A stretch of 64,000 bases of DNA from Rhynochetos jubatus (GCA_027574665.1 CM050662.1:7532501-7596500); one strand, 5' to 3'. Positions 48,793 to 62,479 are shown, numbered from the stretch's first letter. Program-made: numbers and translations. The notes: generated by a model from the letters alone, not told the origin.

Positions 48793-51700
48793 TCCTAAGT
48801 GTGTAAGTCTGATCAGTGGGATTTCTGGGCTTGTGGAATAGGCAGGGTTCAAAATCTTACATCCTGAACATCAGGAGTAAGTGAAAACATCTTCCCTTTC
48901 TTTCCAGCCCCACTGCCTACCCCTGCATCATCACTCCCGTAAGAACACGTTTCCCTGAAGTTTAATATAAGGACAGGAGAGATTATAAAACACTAACCTC
49001 CAAAATTCGGAAATCCACAGAATGAACTACAAAAATGCTGAAGTATACTTCATTTCATGTAAAATTTTGCATCAGCAGAGGAGGATTAAGTGACTAACAC
49101 TGTCTCTCTGTGTAATCAAAGAACAGTATATCAATAGTTTCTCTTCATAAGAATGGATATTCCAACCCACAGAATATTCAGAATTCATTTTACCAATTTA
49201 TAAGTAAATTAACATTTCAATTGGACCTAGCATTTACCCAAGTAATAAAAACAACAGCCCCAACCTCCAACCCCCCAAAGAAAACAAAAAATCCAAGCAT
49301 GGCTTTAGTTACAAAGACAAACAGAACAAAACGGTGCTGAACCAGGCTGTGAAACTCATGTTCAGGTAAAAATGTAAGTCATTAAGTAACTGCATTGGAC
49401 AAAAAAAGAAAGTCCCAGCAGAGCACGATAAAGCTGATAAGGCTGATTTTTAAGATCTTTCATTTATAATAAGGTATTATTAGCCTTTTAGGCAAAACAC
49501 TTTGAAAAGCTTGATTTTTATTTTGATAATGTCACTTGCTATGTCTATGTAGGAAACATTCCTCAACAGTCATTTGCTAACGCTATGTGATGTGGGCATA
49601 AATAAATACATCATATTGTAAAAGCTGAGATAGTGTCTGTCTGTCCAACTACCACAGAATTCACTTATTGCTTATTCAATATAAAGCTCGCTTCTATGAT
49701 ATGGCACATCTTTATGCAGAAAGATGGGCTGATTGCTGACAACTTTGATGCAATAAAGACTGCTGCAGCATTACTGGAAGAAAGTCATTTGATAAATGTA
49801 TATTTTCCATTTTGCTTAAAAGGAATCTATTATAAGTGCAGCTGCTTTCCGAATGAAATTAATGCCGAAGTGAAGCTTCCTATTACAAAGTAAAATGGGA
49901 CTCGCTCTCTAATATTAGACTGAAAGGCATTGTAATGCAGCAGGAGGATTGAACTTTGACTCCTTCAAGAACACTGATTCATATAATAAAAAGGGGAAAA
50001 AAGGCTTTAAAAATGCTAACATCCTCTTTTCAAAGCTTAGTAAAGCTGCTGTCCAGAAAACAGAATAGCAAATACAGGTTGTGTGCATCTCCAAAGAAGA
50101 TACACCCGAAGGAATACCGTAAGGAAGCCACACAACAAAAATCTCAAGATTGTTTTGAAGTTTTTCAAAGATACTGAAATGTACAACTGGGAGGAGAATC
50201 TCTCACACTTTTCCCAGTCAGTAGTGATATACACTGCTTATTTAAATGGGCTTTAACGCAGCTATATACTGTTGGATTACAGCTAAGATGTAACAATCCT
50301 TTATGATTACAACTTCAGATGTGAGAAGTTCTCCCACCCCTGTCAAGCTTTCAAGAATATTCCTGATCAATGCTGGCTACAAACGAGATTATTTTTACTG
50401 TCTATTTAAGGTGAGTTATTGTCTCTGAAGCAGACAAAAAACAAGAAGGAATGGGGCTATCTGCTAGGATGTGGGCTCTCAAGGCCATTCCTCACCACTC
50501 TCAGCACCCATAACCAGTAGGAGTGTGCTATGGCGCAGTTCCCTTTCTGACCCAGCCACGGTTTAATTTATTACAGATGCTGGAGTGAGCCTGTGATGAC
50601 AGGCCCAGTACAGGTGAGCCGAGAGGTTTGTCATCACTGCACTCATGAAAAACATGCAAAAGGATCACGTCAGGAAATGTCATCTTTAGCTTGGCTACAC
50701 CCCAGACACAGTATTTTTTGTTCTGAGGTTTTCAAGCTTAGAATCTGAGAATGCTGTTTCAGCTAATGTTTTACCAAAACTGGGTACACGGCCCACTAAA
50801 AAAAAAATCAGTTGAGAAAAATCTGCTTTTATTACATTAAAAACTACTAGTTAAGACAGTTTGTTTATTGAACATGAGGATTCCTGTTTAAATACATTCT
50901 GGAAAAAACAAAAGATTGCAAGGTCAGAACCCAAGCCAGGAACATTCTGAAGTGTTCAGAAGAAAGCCAACAGTACCACTCTTCTTCAACATGCTTTGCA
51001 TTTTCTTTCAAGTCAAACTACATTTATACAGATCCTTTTTCTGTGCAAAATTCACGCATTATGGTGATTCTAGTGGTTGAGGAATGGGTTTTCTCTTCTC
51101 AGTTTACATGGTTTGATATATGACTGTAAAACTGAACAAGATGACATCCATAAATATTCATTTTAACCCATGTCTCTCCTGTCCCTTTCTATATTCAACC
51201 AAGTGAGACAGTTCTCAAGGAAGTGAATTTGGCTTTTGCTCTGAGCAAAATCTGTTCTCTTTTCTCTACACTGGAAGCCTACAGAGATCAGTCCCTCTGT
51301 TCACATTCACAAATACCCCATAAAATGTTCTGCTTAAGAGCAGGTCCATCTGCTCTTAGATAGAAGGCAGACAGGTGCTACCCTGTGAGTACCCACCAAA
51401 ATAGAAAGTCATATACAATGCAGCCATGGCTTAAAAGTTGTAACATTTAAAATACAGTATATTCAGGGCTCTTCCTATTTGCTCTGTGAGATTAAGACCT
51501 GTGGTGTTCACACTTTCAATCCTTCTTTCAGCAACCATAAACAAATCTATGTCCAGGTCACTGAAAAGCAAATTGCTGTGCTGGTGCCCCAGTCTGCCTA
51601 GGCTATCTAAATGAGAAGCTGATACAACTTTAAGAACTGTTTCTCATACTTAAATGAATTTACTTTAACAGATTGAATATATACTTACCTTATTACCATA

Positions 51701-52667
51701 GCTTGAATACTGATATCTGCCATTCCCTTGACATCTCCCACGAGCAAAGGCCTTGAAAAACTTTTCTTGCCATAAGCACTGGCCGTACCTTATAACCGAA
51801 TTAACACTGAAAACTGGTAGGTCTTTGCCTCATTCATTCAGTGATTGCCTCATTCTGTGATGTTACACAAAAGCTTTTCATAGTTTTCCAAACAGAAGTA
51901 ACTTTCACTATGTAACTGACAAAATAAGGAGTAAGACTTCAATATATAAGCATTTTAATATGTAAAAAAATAGTTCTGTCACATCACCAAAACATCTTAA
52001 CACGATTTGTTGAAAGTGAGGAAAAGTAACACATTTCAACAATGATTTTTTCTTGGTAATTACATGTAAAATATGATTATGTATAATTATATATTTTGTA
52101 TATAATTTTCTTCAAATTATTTCTTCAAAAATCGTCAAATCATTTTTTAAAAACTCTTAAAATCTGCAGTTACAGATTATTTTTCATAAATCAAAAATTA
52201 CAGTATTCTTTGAACAAGAATTTTGGATTTTTTTTTTTTCCAGAAAATATTTAAATTAAAGGTATTTAAATAGTTGTGGGAGAAAAAAAAAGTTTCACTG
52301 TTTTTAAAGAAAGATGTTTATTTCCAAGTTATGCTCCTGTTCCAGCAGACAACTTTGTAAGTGAAAAGTAGCAACCAGCCATTCTCTGTGGCCGTAGCAA
52401 TGCACACCCTCAAATTCGAGGTGACACGCACCGCTACATCTTGTTCCACCTTAGAAAGTAGAGTAACTTGCACCCTCTGTAAAGAAGAATTTTACACTGT
52501 TGCATTCAAACCAAGCAAAGATGAGGGAAATTTAATATATTTTGTTGAAAATCCAGATCTTATGCAAATTGTGCAAGGCTCTGTCTCAAATATTGTAAAG
52601 CTCCTTCTCCAGATTAGTTTTGATTTGCAATTAAAATTATAATTAATTCCTCTTGGGCATCATCATT

Positions 52668-52842
52668 CAAACAATGGAATAATTTGCGTAGAGAGACGGT
52701 GCTGTCTCCATCCTTGGAGATATTCAGAACTAGACTGGACAAGACACTGAAAACCTTATCTAATTCAGCCCTGCTCCAAGGAGCAAGATGGACCAGACAA
52801 CCACCATGGGCACTTTCCAACGTGAACTATTCAATCATTCCA
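52668..52842 (+). mobile_element. Old CR1 3' fragment
   Basis: Read on the + strand this matches the end of an older CR1 subfamily. It runs AATGGAATAATTTGCGTAG, GTCTCCATCCTTGGAGATAT, TCAGAACTAGACTGGACAAG, then a decayed GGACCAGACAACC segment and a remnant CATTCC tail. It differs from the three younger copies, which carry the CACTAGACCAGG version. Only the final ~175 bp remain, with many substitutions. Confidence 0.8.
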
Positions 52843-54879
52843 GAAGTAAACTAGGAGTCCTTTCCCTAACAAGAGACATGACAGGACAGTAAAACCTCCA
52901 CACAATATATTCTGGAGCACCACATCCTCTTTCATACAAGTCTCACTAATGTGATTCTTTTTTCCAGGTTTCAATTTGAACGCTGTTTCTTAAAAATAAA
53001 GCCTTTCAGCTACTCTTTCTTCCTTTCTGTTAAAAAGAAGGCAGGAAGAAAAGTCTATCTCCTGTTTTACATATAGATTTCATTCTTCCAAATGCTGTGT
53101 GTAGATCTGAGGTTTCCATTTCTGCTAAAGAAACAAACTCTAAATGTCAAACTGGTATCTGGATTTGGACTCAGATGTTAAACCTTCATCACAGGCGGAG
53201 ATGAGAGGTGGTGTTTCAATGGCAAAATATGACAAATGTCTGGGGTTTGCCAGTACTGTTTGCAGGCTCTTCCTCCTTATCTACTTTTTTCTTTAAAGAC
53301 ATTAAGGCAAGATAATCTGGATCATTTTATCTGTCTCAACACTAAAATATACTCTAAGTATTATATTCCAACCTTTTCTTCTCTACAGTCTGTTCACTCA
53401 GTATTTCCTTCTTAAGCCTTCATAAATAGAAGCAGCATGACTTTTCCCCAGTCTGCTCTACCACAATTTCCTATTTATCACCATTTTAAGATTTTGAGCA
53501 ATCTAAACATCATTTTGTTTCTGCATATTCATGCTTTTTTTGTGTCTGTAAATATTTTGGAAGCAGAGAGAAGTGTTTTTAAAAGACTACCCAATCTTTT
53601 TTCATTATTTTGCAAGAGAAAAGCTGTCTTATATACCATCAACAGTCCCTCCTCCTTAACAGACGTTTTGTAAGATCACAAGTCCCAGCCACCTCTTTCC
53701 AAATGTTATCTTTTGTTTCCCTGCTTTCTTTGTGCTAGTCTGTACTTTCCTGCTGGATAGCTGGCTAACTCATTTCTAATATTTAAACGTTTTAGGTTTG
53801 CTCTCATCATGACCCTAATACAGTGCATTTACACTACACTCAAAGGAGATGAATAGCAAGCCTACCAGATAAATGGCCACAGACTCGCAGCCTTCAAGAG
53901 ACTTATTCACTGGAGTAACAGTATTAGCCTGCAAGGGCACTTTCAAAAGCTTTTCATGTCTTTCTACATTCCTGCTTCCAATCTCTATCATTACTGGGTG
54001 ATGTTGCTTTCAGATGCTTACAGCTTTTGGTCACTGCCAGCCTGGGAAAGATACATATTTACGACCTTGAACCAAAAAGCTTCAGCCACTTGCACCGTTC
54101 CTTCCATCCTGCCACTCACGTAACATTCAAACTCATTTCCTTTCCTCTTCAGTTTAATCACTCTGTGCTCTTACAGTTTGGTGCTTGTGGCTGCCAACAA
54201 ATACAAGGCAGCCACCAGGATCACAGAAAACACATTGTAGTTGTTAGTGGCTGTCTTTAATGGCACCATATTCTGTGCTGTACAAACTAAAGAGAAGGGT
54301 TCTCCATCCCACAGACAATTCACAGCCTAGGGAGCAATTTACCCTGAAATTCGTAGACCAGTGACTCACACTTAGACACACACCTGATTCTACTCTTGAT
54401 CTTAGTCCAATCATATGTACATACTCAGTATAAAATTTTAGCAATTTATATTATTGTGTCCTGCTTCACTCTTTCCCTACTAGATGTACACATAAAGTGA
54501 CATGCAGGGGAAAACAAAAAGTTCCATACTCTAATTACTACTGAGTCTCTATCACTGTGTAAGTCTAAATTATTAGAAGTGTGCATACACAGTTCTGTCA
54601 TATTAGCCAGGGTGCACCATACAGCCAGATTTACGCTTTCCCATTGGCGTTGTGTATTGGGTCTGCATGCCAGTGGCTGGGCCGAAATCATGACACTTTG
54701 TTTTGGCTATGAAAGTACAGATGAAATCTGAATAGATACTAAATTGCTGCAACAACAACAAAAATACCTGGCAAGTAAGGGCATCTGCCTTGACAGGATA
54801 TCCAGTTAAAGACTATTCAGCATAAAAACAAACACAAGAGACAAAGAAAACAATAAATCACACCTAGAGACAAAATCTC
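52843..54879. other. AT-rich non-coding DNA
   Basis: No gene or named repeat seen. The sequence is pyrimidine-rich over much of 53260-53760, with the 78-codon frame at 53437-53673 having no features. Confidence 0.6.
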
Positions 54880-55620
54880 TAAGAAACAGGAGCTAATGAA
54901 GACAATATCAAAGACAGAATGCTCAGGTCCCTGAATGTTGGGCCATTAAAGGACCCACTCAAGGTCCTGAAGAACAGATAAGAAGGGGTGGACACAAGAT
55001 TACTGAGTCTCACAGGAATTACTGATTTTGTAGCAGGGTGCGGGAGTGTGGCACTGCACAAAATTTATGGGATGTTTTAAGCACCTTATGGGAACATACA
55101 AAGGAATGCTTAAGATCGAGGTGGATTGGGGAGAAACAAGCATGGGAAGATGGACTGTAGGGTTAATATATATTAAAAAAGGTTGATTGAATACAAATAA
55201 GCTGCTGGTCAGTGTATTTGTCTGGCCAGGCCCTGTGCAGGATAACTGCAGTCCTATGAAACTCCATCCACCTATTTTCCATGTGACCCTGCTGGTGTGT
55301 GTGTGATTCACTAGCAAAATTCAGGCTCAACTAGCCAGTAAGTCCTGAAAAGATGTGAGGCTGGAGACGGAGACAGGATAAACAGGGCTTAGGTTCCGTG
55401 CTTGGATTCTGTCCAGTGTAGGGCTTAAGTCACCTGAGGGAGTGAGAACCTCAGTGAAGCTGCAGTAGCTGGCAAGCAGGAGGAGACCAGAAACTGGAAA
55501 AATCCACTAGGGAGATGGAGGAGCCAAGAATCAGGGCATCACTTCTGCATGGTTGTATAGCTTAGGGTTTGAGGGCTCTGCGAATGTGAGAGTGACTGTG
55601 AGTCAAGACAGAAAGAGTTT
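54880..55620 (+). mobile_element. Possible avian LTR or other middle-repetitive element
   Basis: The block is purine-rich, differs in texture from its flanks, and has an LTR-like order. A purine-rich left part is followed by an AATATATATTAAAAAAGG and CAAATAAGCTGCTGG stretch (TATA-like and polyA-like). Then come a CTGGCCAGGCCCTGTGCAGG segment and a right part with GTGAGAACCTCAGTGAAG and GGAGGAGACCAG. I have an impression of having seen related text in bird genomes as a dispersed repeat, but cannot name the family. I could not fix the ends. Confidence 0.33.
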
Positions 55621-55644
55621 ATAAATATATATTTGTATGTGTAT

Positions 55645-55664
55645 ACACACACACACACACACAC
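55645..55664. repeat. (AC)10 microsatellite
   Basis: Ten perfect AC units, preceded by ATATATATTTGTATGTGTAT. Likely length-polymorphic. Confidence 0.95.
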
Positions 55665-57789
55665 TACAACTTCCTAATGATTTAGGAGAGGAGAGGCAGG
55701 AGGGGGCTGTGTTTTTCATGTTCCCGTAAGTGCGGTGGGTGCCAATAAAGACAATGCTCTGTGTCTGTATCCAAGCATGTGAATGGGGGAAGGGGTGGAT
55801 GTGTGTGTGTATATGCACATGTGCCTCTATTGGGAACATACACAGCCTCACTATTGGCACAATCTCCAAGTGGGAACAGCAGGAAACAGCCTGGGAAGGA
55901 GAAATTCAGGCTGCCCCAAGAGCCTCAGCCAATTTTGGATCTTTGTTAAAACAATATAAACAGACAGTTACTCCACGCTTTCCTGTGAAAAGGCAAGAGC
56001 CTGTTTACACTTGTAGCAGGCCCCAGATTTTTTCCTCATCTTCAATTTTTTTCTAACTACACAACTGTAAATTTTAAAGTTCAATCTCTGTTGTTTGCTG
56101 ATTTGTTCTACACCTTCTACGTTCAGCAGCTCAGACAAGATGAAGTGGAAATAAAACAATCGCACTACGAAATTAATCCCTTTGTTTCAAAGATAGCAAT
56201 CAAAACACATTCAACTGATGAGACTACAACTAGGGAAGTGAAATTACCAACTCGTGGAGGTATAACATAATACAGAATCACAACAATTATTACAAAGAAA
56301 TAAAAGAGGAACCATAACTACCATAGCATCAGTGTAACTCAATTACTGCTCTGCAGTCCAAGGTGCTGGAATACAACAGGTTATTTTAACCACTTACCTG
56401 AAACCGCAGTAGCAGTGGGAACACTCTGGCAAGTGTTGTCCAGACTGTGGCCCTCCTTAGCTGCATCCTATGCTGATACCCGAGAGGAGAGGACAGAACG
56501 TACCTGGAGCTCCACAGCCCCGTTGCACAGGATATTTCTGAAACAATGCTGGAGATGAGCAGCTCTGGCACATCTGTGTAGTTGCAATGGCAGTGACCGT
56601 CCTAGTCATGTGTTGATAACGACTGCTGATCCTATCTCTCCAGTGGGACAAACAGCATAGAACACCAGGTTTCTAGATATGACAGCATTCTAAAACTGAT
56701 GAAGTATTGTGTACAGGGAATCCTCTTTTTCTCTTACTGTTGCTTTATCCGGTTATCTTACGGAAACCCTGTAACTAAAATAGCTGGTGTTGACTTTACA
56801 GCTACATGTTTTGAGTAGCAACTAGACAGAACTTAGATTTTGGAGTAATCCAGTCAGCGAGAAAATACTAGCAGAAACGCGTTGATTTTTTCTTGCTCAG
56901 AAGCTAACAAGGAGTTAGCTGGCAGAACCCACATGCCAAATCGCAGTTCTGGGTCTCATAGGAGCTTCTCTCAGATGCTCAGGGTCTTACAAGCTTCCTT
57001 CTTTATCTATTTTTTTACCACTTCAGCTACCAGTCACCCATCCACATGTACATCCCTCATGGAAATCCCTGGCATTTACATTCCCAGAGAGCGTTGCATT
57101 ACACGTGCCTAATTGCCTTTTACTACAGTGTTTAATCCACTCATGTTTGTCCATCCTTGTGCATGATACAAGTGTGGACACTTGGCTAAAAGGGCCATTC
57201 CTCACCTCCAAAGGACTGCAAGGAACCAAGGATGGCTCTGCTGCAGGAAAGACAGAGACGAGAAGACAAAAGAAGATGGACTGCAAGCCACCTGGACTAC
57301 AGCAAGTAACTGTAGCCAGCCCTACCACCTTTGTGACAGTGATGCTGCTAATGCCGAGATGGAAAGAATTCCCCCTGCTTTTTCTAAATACAATAATGTA
57401 AGAGTGCTGAAGGACTAAAAAACTGTACTCTAGCTAAGGTATTTGTTCCTGCTAAACAGTTTTAATGAAAAGGAGCCCATACAGTCATTGGCTATTTAAA
57501 CATTACCTTATTTGTCTTCTGCCTTACTATTTCAGAGTTAACTCGCTCCCTTTTTCTATCCTGTGACAGCATAGCAGACTATGTTAAACCAAAGTAATTT
57601 TTTAAGACTTTATAATACAAGACCAAAATGAAAGTGATTAAGATTTCAAACCCCATTCTTACAGCTCCACCTCCATTTTGAGACAACAGTTACAACGCAA
57701 CTATGAAAAGGCTACTGTTTACAGCTTGCAAAATGTATCGGAGATTAATTCTTGAACATCATTACTCTACTCTGACACAAATTAAAAAA

Positions 57790-58050
57790 AAAAAAGAAGA
57801 GGGAAAGAAGAGCAGCAGTGATTAAATTGAAAATAGCCCGCAGGAGTTGATATGGTATGATTTTAGCCGGACAGCTTCCGCTGTTTTCTTCCAGCTCTTT
57901 TTTGGGGTGATAATCAATATCTGTCTTCATCACTTGTGGTATTTTGCCTTACATACAACAGCATCTTTAGGAAAGGATATAAATAGCTATTTGACTCAAA
58001 AATAATTCCTTAACTGAATATATTTAGAAATGCCTTTTTTCCTGCACTTA
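57790..58050. promoter_or_regulatory. Candidate conserved non-coding element
   Basis: Unique AT-rich sequence with motif-like words (GTGATTAAATTGAAAATAG, GATAATCAATATCTG, GGATATAAATAGC) and no repeats or long frame. The call is based on texture only. Confidence 0.15.
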
Positions 58051-60060
58051 GAAGGAGACACTTGAAAAAGATGCAATCAAAGTATAGAGCGAAGTGATAA
58101 AAAAATGACAACGCAGCAGCTGTCCCACGTCTTTCTAGCATGAGGAAAACAACATCTGTAAGGAAAAAAGCTGTGTGCGCACATGTGTGTGCACATGCTC
58201 ATACACACTTTCAGGGCTCAGCAAAGTAGTTGTTTGGCAGTTTTGTAAGTTCAGTAAAAACATATGTAATAGGGAAAAAATCTTTGCAACTCCCCTCTGT
58301 GACTGGCTCTTCTCTAAAACTGCAATGATGATTCAAGCCACCAAACTAATGCTTTTTGGCTTTCCTCTCTGAAACTGGGAAGACTGAAAAGGAGGGTGTA
58401 GCAGCAGGGGCCCTGCAAAGGTGTATGTGCACCTGTGGAAGCCAGTGAGGACTCAGAGCCACCCAATGCACCTCACACAACCCCCTGCACCTCATAATCG
58501 CTTTATGACTCTCCTAGTTTGGGCTGGATTTGAATAAACAGCCCACAGGTGAAAGACTGCTGGTTTCATTCCTGTCCCTTTAAGTCAGATTATGTGGCTA
58601 CATGACTTTAATTCATTTTTAAAGATCTAAAAAGCCTCAGAATATGAGGGAACCCAAAGAATTTGTTCCTTTGTTTGCTTTTAAGACAAATCATGTCAAG
58701 GTTTGTAAGCGTAATACTATTTTTATTGCAAGTTCTGATAAAGATGCTTAAAGAAAGACAAACATCTTTCACTAGACACAAATCTTTGCCTTTTTCAAAA
58801 TAGTCAAACTAATGCAATGTCATTCTCTACTCCAGTATCAATAATACACATTCAAAGTAAATATAGGTTCATCTATTCTGAATTTTACTAAAACCCATAA
58901 AAAAAATATGATTGTATTCTTAGGTATAAAACAACTCTTTAGCATCCTATCTGGGAACTCGTCTTTAGAGGTATTAATGAGCATGTGAAATTTTTCTCAG
59001 CCTGTTCTTACTACATACCTTCCCCTTCCATAAATGTACCAAGGAAATGTATTATTAATCCCGTCACTTGGATCATCCTCCCCTTCACACTTTAGAAAAA
59101 CAATATGAAAAAGAGTGACTAAGCCAAGAGACCCCATACACTGGAAGACATTGGTTTAATTATGTTTTTTCCTTTGGTAAGGAGCATTTTATTTATTTAT
59201 CTACTTAACATAAATTCACAAATTAATTTAGTCACAGTATTACCAGCGCTCTGCATTAATGACTTAAGTTTCAATTTCTAGAATAGCTCCAGAGACCAAA
59301 TCTAAATGACTGGATTAGTCAAAGGGCAAATCCACACACATACGGATTTTAATAGCTTTTATACCTAGATGGCCCCTGGCTCCTGAAGACACTGTGATAG
59401 TTTTGGCATCTCTGTGCTACAACACAGTCACTGCTGAGCCACAGCTGACTGTGGGGCAGTTGGATGCTCCACAACAGACACACACAAGAGCAGTCGCAGG
59501 TCACGCGACAACACGCAGGGAGAAAGGAGAAGGCAATCCAGAAATGCCTATGTTTTACCTTCGTTCTGTTGCTTCTCTTTCCCTTTCTTGCCTTCTCTTT
59601 GATTAGAAGCAGCACACATTACGAGCTGGCTGCCCTCAGGAGAGACCAAAGGCCAGTGTGGAACTACAGTGTGCGGCAGTTGGGTTAGTGAAGATGAGAA
59701 GATGAATGCCGTTCACTGGAGACACTCTTGTGCATCATCAGAGCTGCACAGTTTACAATGAGAAATGGGTGCTATAGTGGTACATTCCCTACTCTGCTCT
59801 TTTTTCCATATGCTGGGGGTAGCAAACAACAAACAGAAGTACCAAATTCTGCAGTCTTTGCTTGCTCCTATTTACCAAATATTTTGCATAGCTTCTTACT
59901 GCTAAATTCTTAATGTATATGACTTCATTAATCCTCTGTAATTTACACTGAATGAGCCCTAGAGAAATCAAGGGACAGCAAAAGGAACAGACACAACACT
60001 TGGGAGACACAAAGTCACTTATTAAAATAGGTTTAGACATTTATCTTTTGGGGGTCCCTT

Positions 60061-60083
60061 AAAAAAAAAAAAAAAAAAAAAAA
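60061..60083. repeat. A23 homopolymer
   Basis: The longest A-run in the window. An ATTAAA lies about 35 bp upstream, but the sequence before it shows no spliced-gene or tRNA-like character, so a retrocopy is not supported. Confidence 0.9.
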
Positions 60084-60489
60084 GAGCGTTCCACAATCTT
60101 TATTGAAGCCCATTGCAACGTGGGAGATGTGTACTAGCTACTTCTGCGATAATCATGGTATGAATGTGCACAATAAATTAGCTAACAGAACAAAATCTTT
60201 CATGAGAGCCTTAAGAAAACATTCGATTACACTGTCAAATATACCTGGCTAGGTAACTACACTGTTGGGCAGTAAATGCTTTAGCATTTAGAGACACAAT
60301 ACCAACTGCTAACAGAGCACACAGGTCGCTTTGGTACACTGTGGCTTTTCTTCTGGCTATGAGACACTAAGCAGAACTGGATTGCCCACGGATTTATTGT
60401 GTCTGTGACAAGATGTAACTAAAACTGATTGAGTTTCCTCATGCTGGGACAGCGTTCTCAGAAGAAGCTGCAAGGCTAGTCTGAGGTGA

Positions 60490-60720
60490 GCGATGGATAA
60501 GCTACATATCCTTACTTCTACTTATTTATTTCAGCTGCTAAGCTTCTCAATCTGCATTTTCATGAGTTCTCAGTAAAATGATGGAATCCAAATTGAAATA
60601 ATCTATCTGGCTAACAAGGGTGTACCAAGCAGCTAATTGGATAATCTGGTGGAATACAAATGAACAGGAAATGGCTTTAAGCTACAGCACAATTTAAAGT
60701 GCAACAGCGAAGGCAGGAAA
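60490..60720. promoter_or_regulatory. Candidate conserved non-coding element
   Basis: Unique sequence with several homeodomain-like and TGACA/CAGCT-type words (CAGCTAATTGGATAATCTGG, GAAATAATCTATCTGGC). Open frames and low-complexity runs are absent. The call is based on texture only. Confidence 0.15.
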
Positions 60721-61719
60721 AAAGATAGTCCTGTATGTTAGAGTGGATCATTCATTGCAGTAGTCTAGGCAGTACCAACCAACAGCAGTAGGCAACACAC
60801 TGATCCCCCAGAATATCACCTAACAGGTTAGCTTCCCTGTAATATTTTCTTAACAAATCACAAGGGTGTTAATAATATTGTGAAAAAAGCACATGCAGAT
60901 AATGCAAGGCAGTTAAATAATCCTCTTTTGACAATAGTAATTAAAGGGTGATATTCCCATTTTCAACAATCACATTCTATTACTTAGATCTATTCTGAAA
61001 TAATTGGTGGTTTTTTCTCTGTAAAATGATTTTCAGCTGTAAAAAAATTAAGCAGATTCATGTAGTCTGAAAAGGTCAAAGAGACCTGAATCTGAATGCT
61101 CTTATTTTTCATACTGTTGACCTACAGGGTTAAGATAAAAGTCAGTCTCCATGATGATATTCATAGATGACTTTTTAAAGGTAACTTTGTTCATAGTGAC
61201 AGAAAGATACAGTAGTTTGAATACAAACTGCACGACTGAAGAATGAGGACAAATACCTCCCTGAGGAAAGTGGGCCTAATCCAAGGTCCACTGAATTAAT
61301 TAGCATCAACATTAGTTTTGCCTGAGGGGCTAAAGCCTCTCCATGTATTTTTTTGTTGGCCAAGCTCCATATCACAATATGTAGGCTGGCATCCGAAAAC
61401 CACACTTCAATCATCTTTGTTAGCTAATCCATTTATGTATCTAGCACTTTAAAAGAATAAAAGAAACGGCATTTATAATGCTGGTGTATTCCCTTCACAT
61501 TTGATCTCACTGCCTCCAATTCAACTGGTACTACTTGTAAGGCACAATAAAATACTCCCTTGCAGCAACCTGAAATAGGGCAATACCTGTACGCTATTCT
61601 TACTATTGGAAGAAATTTTGTACTTTGGGCTGATTTAAATGTAGCAAACTTAATCCAAGCTTAAATGAGAATGTAGCATCACCTGTCCAAATAATCTGCA
61701 TTAGCAACTTCAAAAGTGT

Positions 61720-62332
61720 TTAAATGATAAAGAGATGAAATAGAAACTGCTGGTCTAACACGACAACTGACCAACGACTCACTTGTAATTGGGGAAAATA
61801 CCAACAACTGAGCCTGCAAGGCACCTTGCCAGTGGAGTGTAGGTCAGCTAGCAGTGCCAGTGCCACAGCTACCACTATTGTATTCTGCAACTCCATTCTG
61901 TGGGATTGTTTCCTAACTGTGCTACATGAAAGCTGCTCATAAGATGCTTTAAGTTCATCCAACTGCAAAAGATACAGTGATTAAAAATCAAGTGTGCGGA
62001 CCAACCTATTATGTATTGAAGCACCTCCTCATCTGTCAGGTAACACTGGTCCACTATTCCTCCAATGGCCCTAGGAAGCTGTCCTCCTTCATCAGGAGAC
62101 AAAAATAAATCTAACAAGCAGCTATCCAAAAGTGTAGGACTAGTTTAATAGATACTAGAGGGTATCCGTATGTCATGAAGCCTGACTTTAACACCCATAA
62201 GACAGTCCCTTTATGCAACGCTTGGAAGTTTTCCAAATCGTCTTCTACCACAAAGAATTTCGCTATTCTTGGAAACACGCAGAATGGTAATGTCTGAAAG
62301 AAAAGGCCACATCTTAAGTAGATAAAATTCAA
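61720..62332 (-). other. Cluster of overlapping minus-strand open frames with splice-like sites
   Basis: Three overlapping frames cover this segment. The first, after a TTTTCTTTCAG acceptor-like site at about 62294, reads TLPFCVFPRIAKFFVVEDDL and onward to a stop at 62111. The second reads DLFLSPDEGGQLPRAIGG and onward with DQCYLTDEEVLQYIIG. The third, after an ATCTTTTGCAG at about 61963, reads LDELKASYEQLSCS and onward. The amino-acid texture is protein-like, but the frames do not join into one product with normal introns: the gap between the second and third is only about 45-60 bp, and the obvious donor gives a stop. It could be a decayed gene or transposon coding relic, or chance. Confidence 0.2.
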
Positions 62333-62450
62333 CTACAAAATAAATTAGCAGTCATTCAGCTACTTCTAAATACACCTTACTGCTGGTTCAATAGAAGGCC
62401 AGCATTGTAAAATTCTATTCACTGAAGACAAAAACAGACAGAAGGTCTAA

Positions 62451-62479
62451 GATATCAAAGATATCAAAGATATCAAAGA
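62451..62479. repeat. Tandem repeat, 9-bp unit, three copies
   Basis: GATATCAAA occurs three times in tandem, followed by GA. A very short array. Confidence 0.9.

Larger units (their letters stand above)
41996..52667. other. Long AT-rich non-coding stretch, no gene recognised
   Basis: It contains several homopolymers and short tandem repeats listed separately. Frames of 131 codons (42887-43282, +), 108 codons (48069-48395, -) and 93 codons (52361-52642, +) have no recognisable domains or paired splice signals that I could defend. The region 48420-48540 and the region 49430-49890 look like unique, motif-rich DNA. I saw no CR1 or LTR sequence. Confidence 0.55.
55665..61719. other. AT-rich non-coding DNA, no gene recognised
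   Basis: About 6 kb. A strong donor-like site (TTTCAG then GTAAGTGG on the - strand at about 56394-56402) ends a small open frame at 56386-56571, but no acceptor stands out. An A23 run lies at 60061-60083. The blocks 57790-58050 and 60490-60720 look like unique motif-rich DNA and are listed separately. No named repeats. Confidence 0.5.

Noticed and set aside
58390..58420. CTCF-like site around AGCAGGGGCCCTG
   Set aside because: It misses core positions of the CTCF motif when aligned carefully.
60061..60083. A23 as the tail of a processed retrocopy
   Set aside because: The upstream 300 bp has no coding or RNA-gene character and no matching target duplication could be found by eye.
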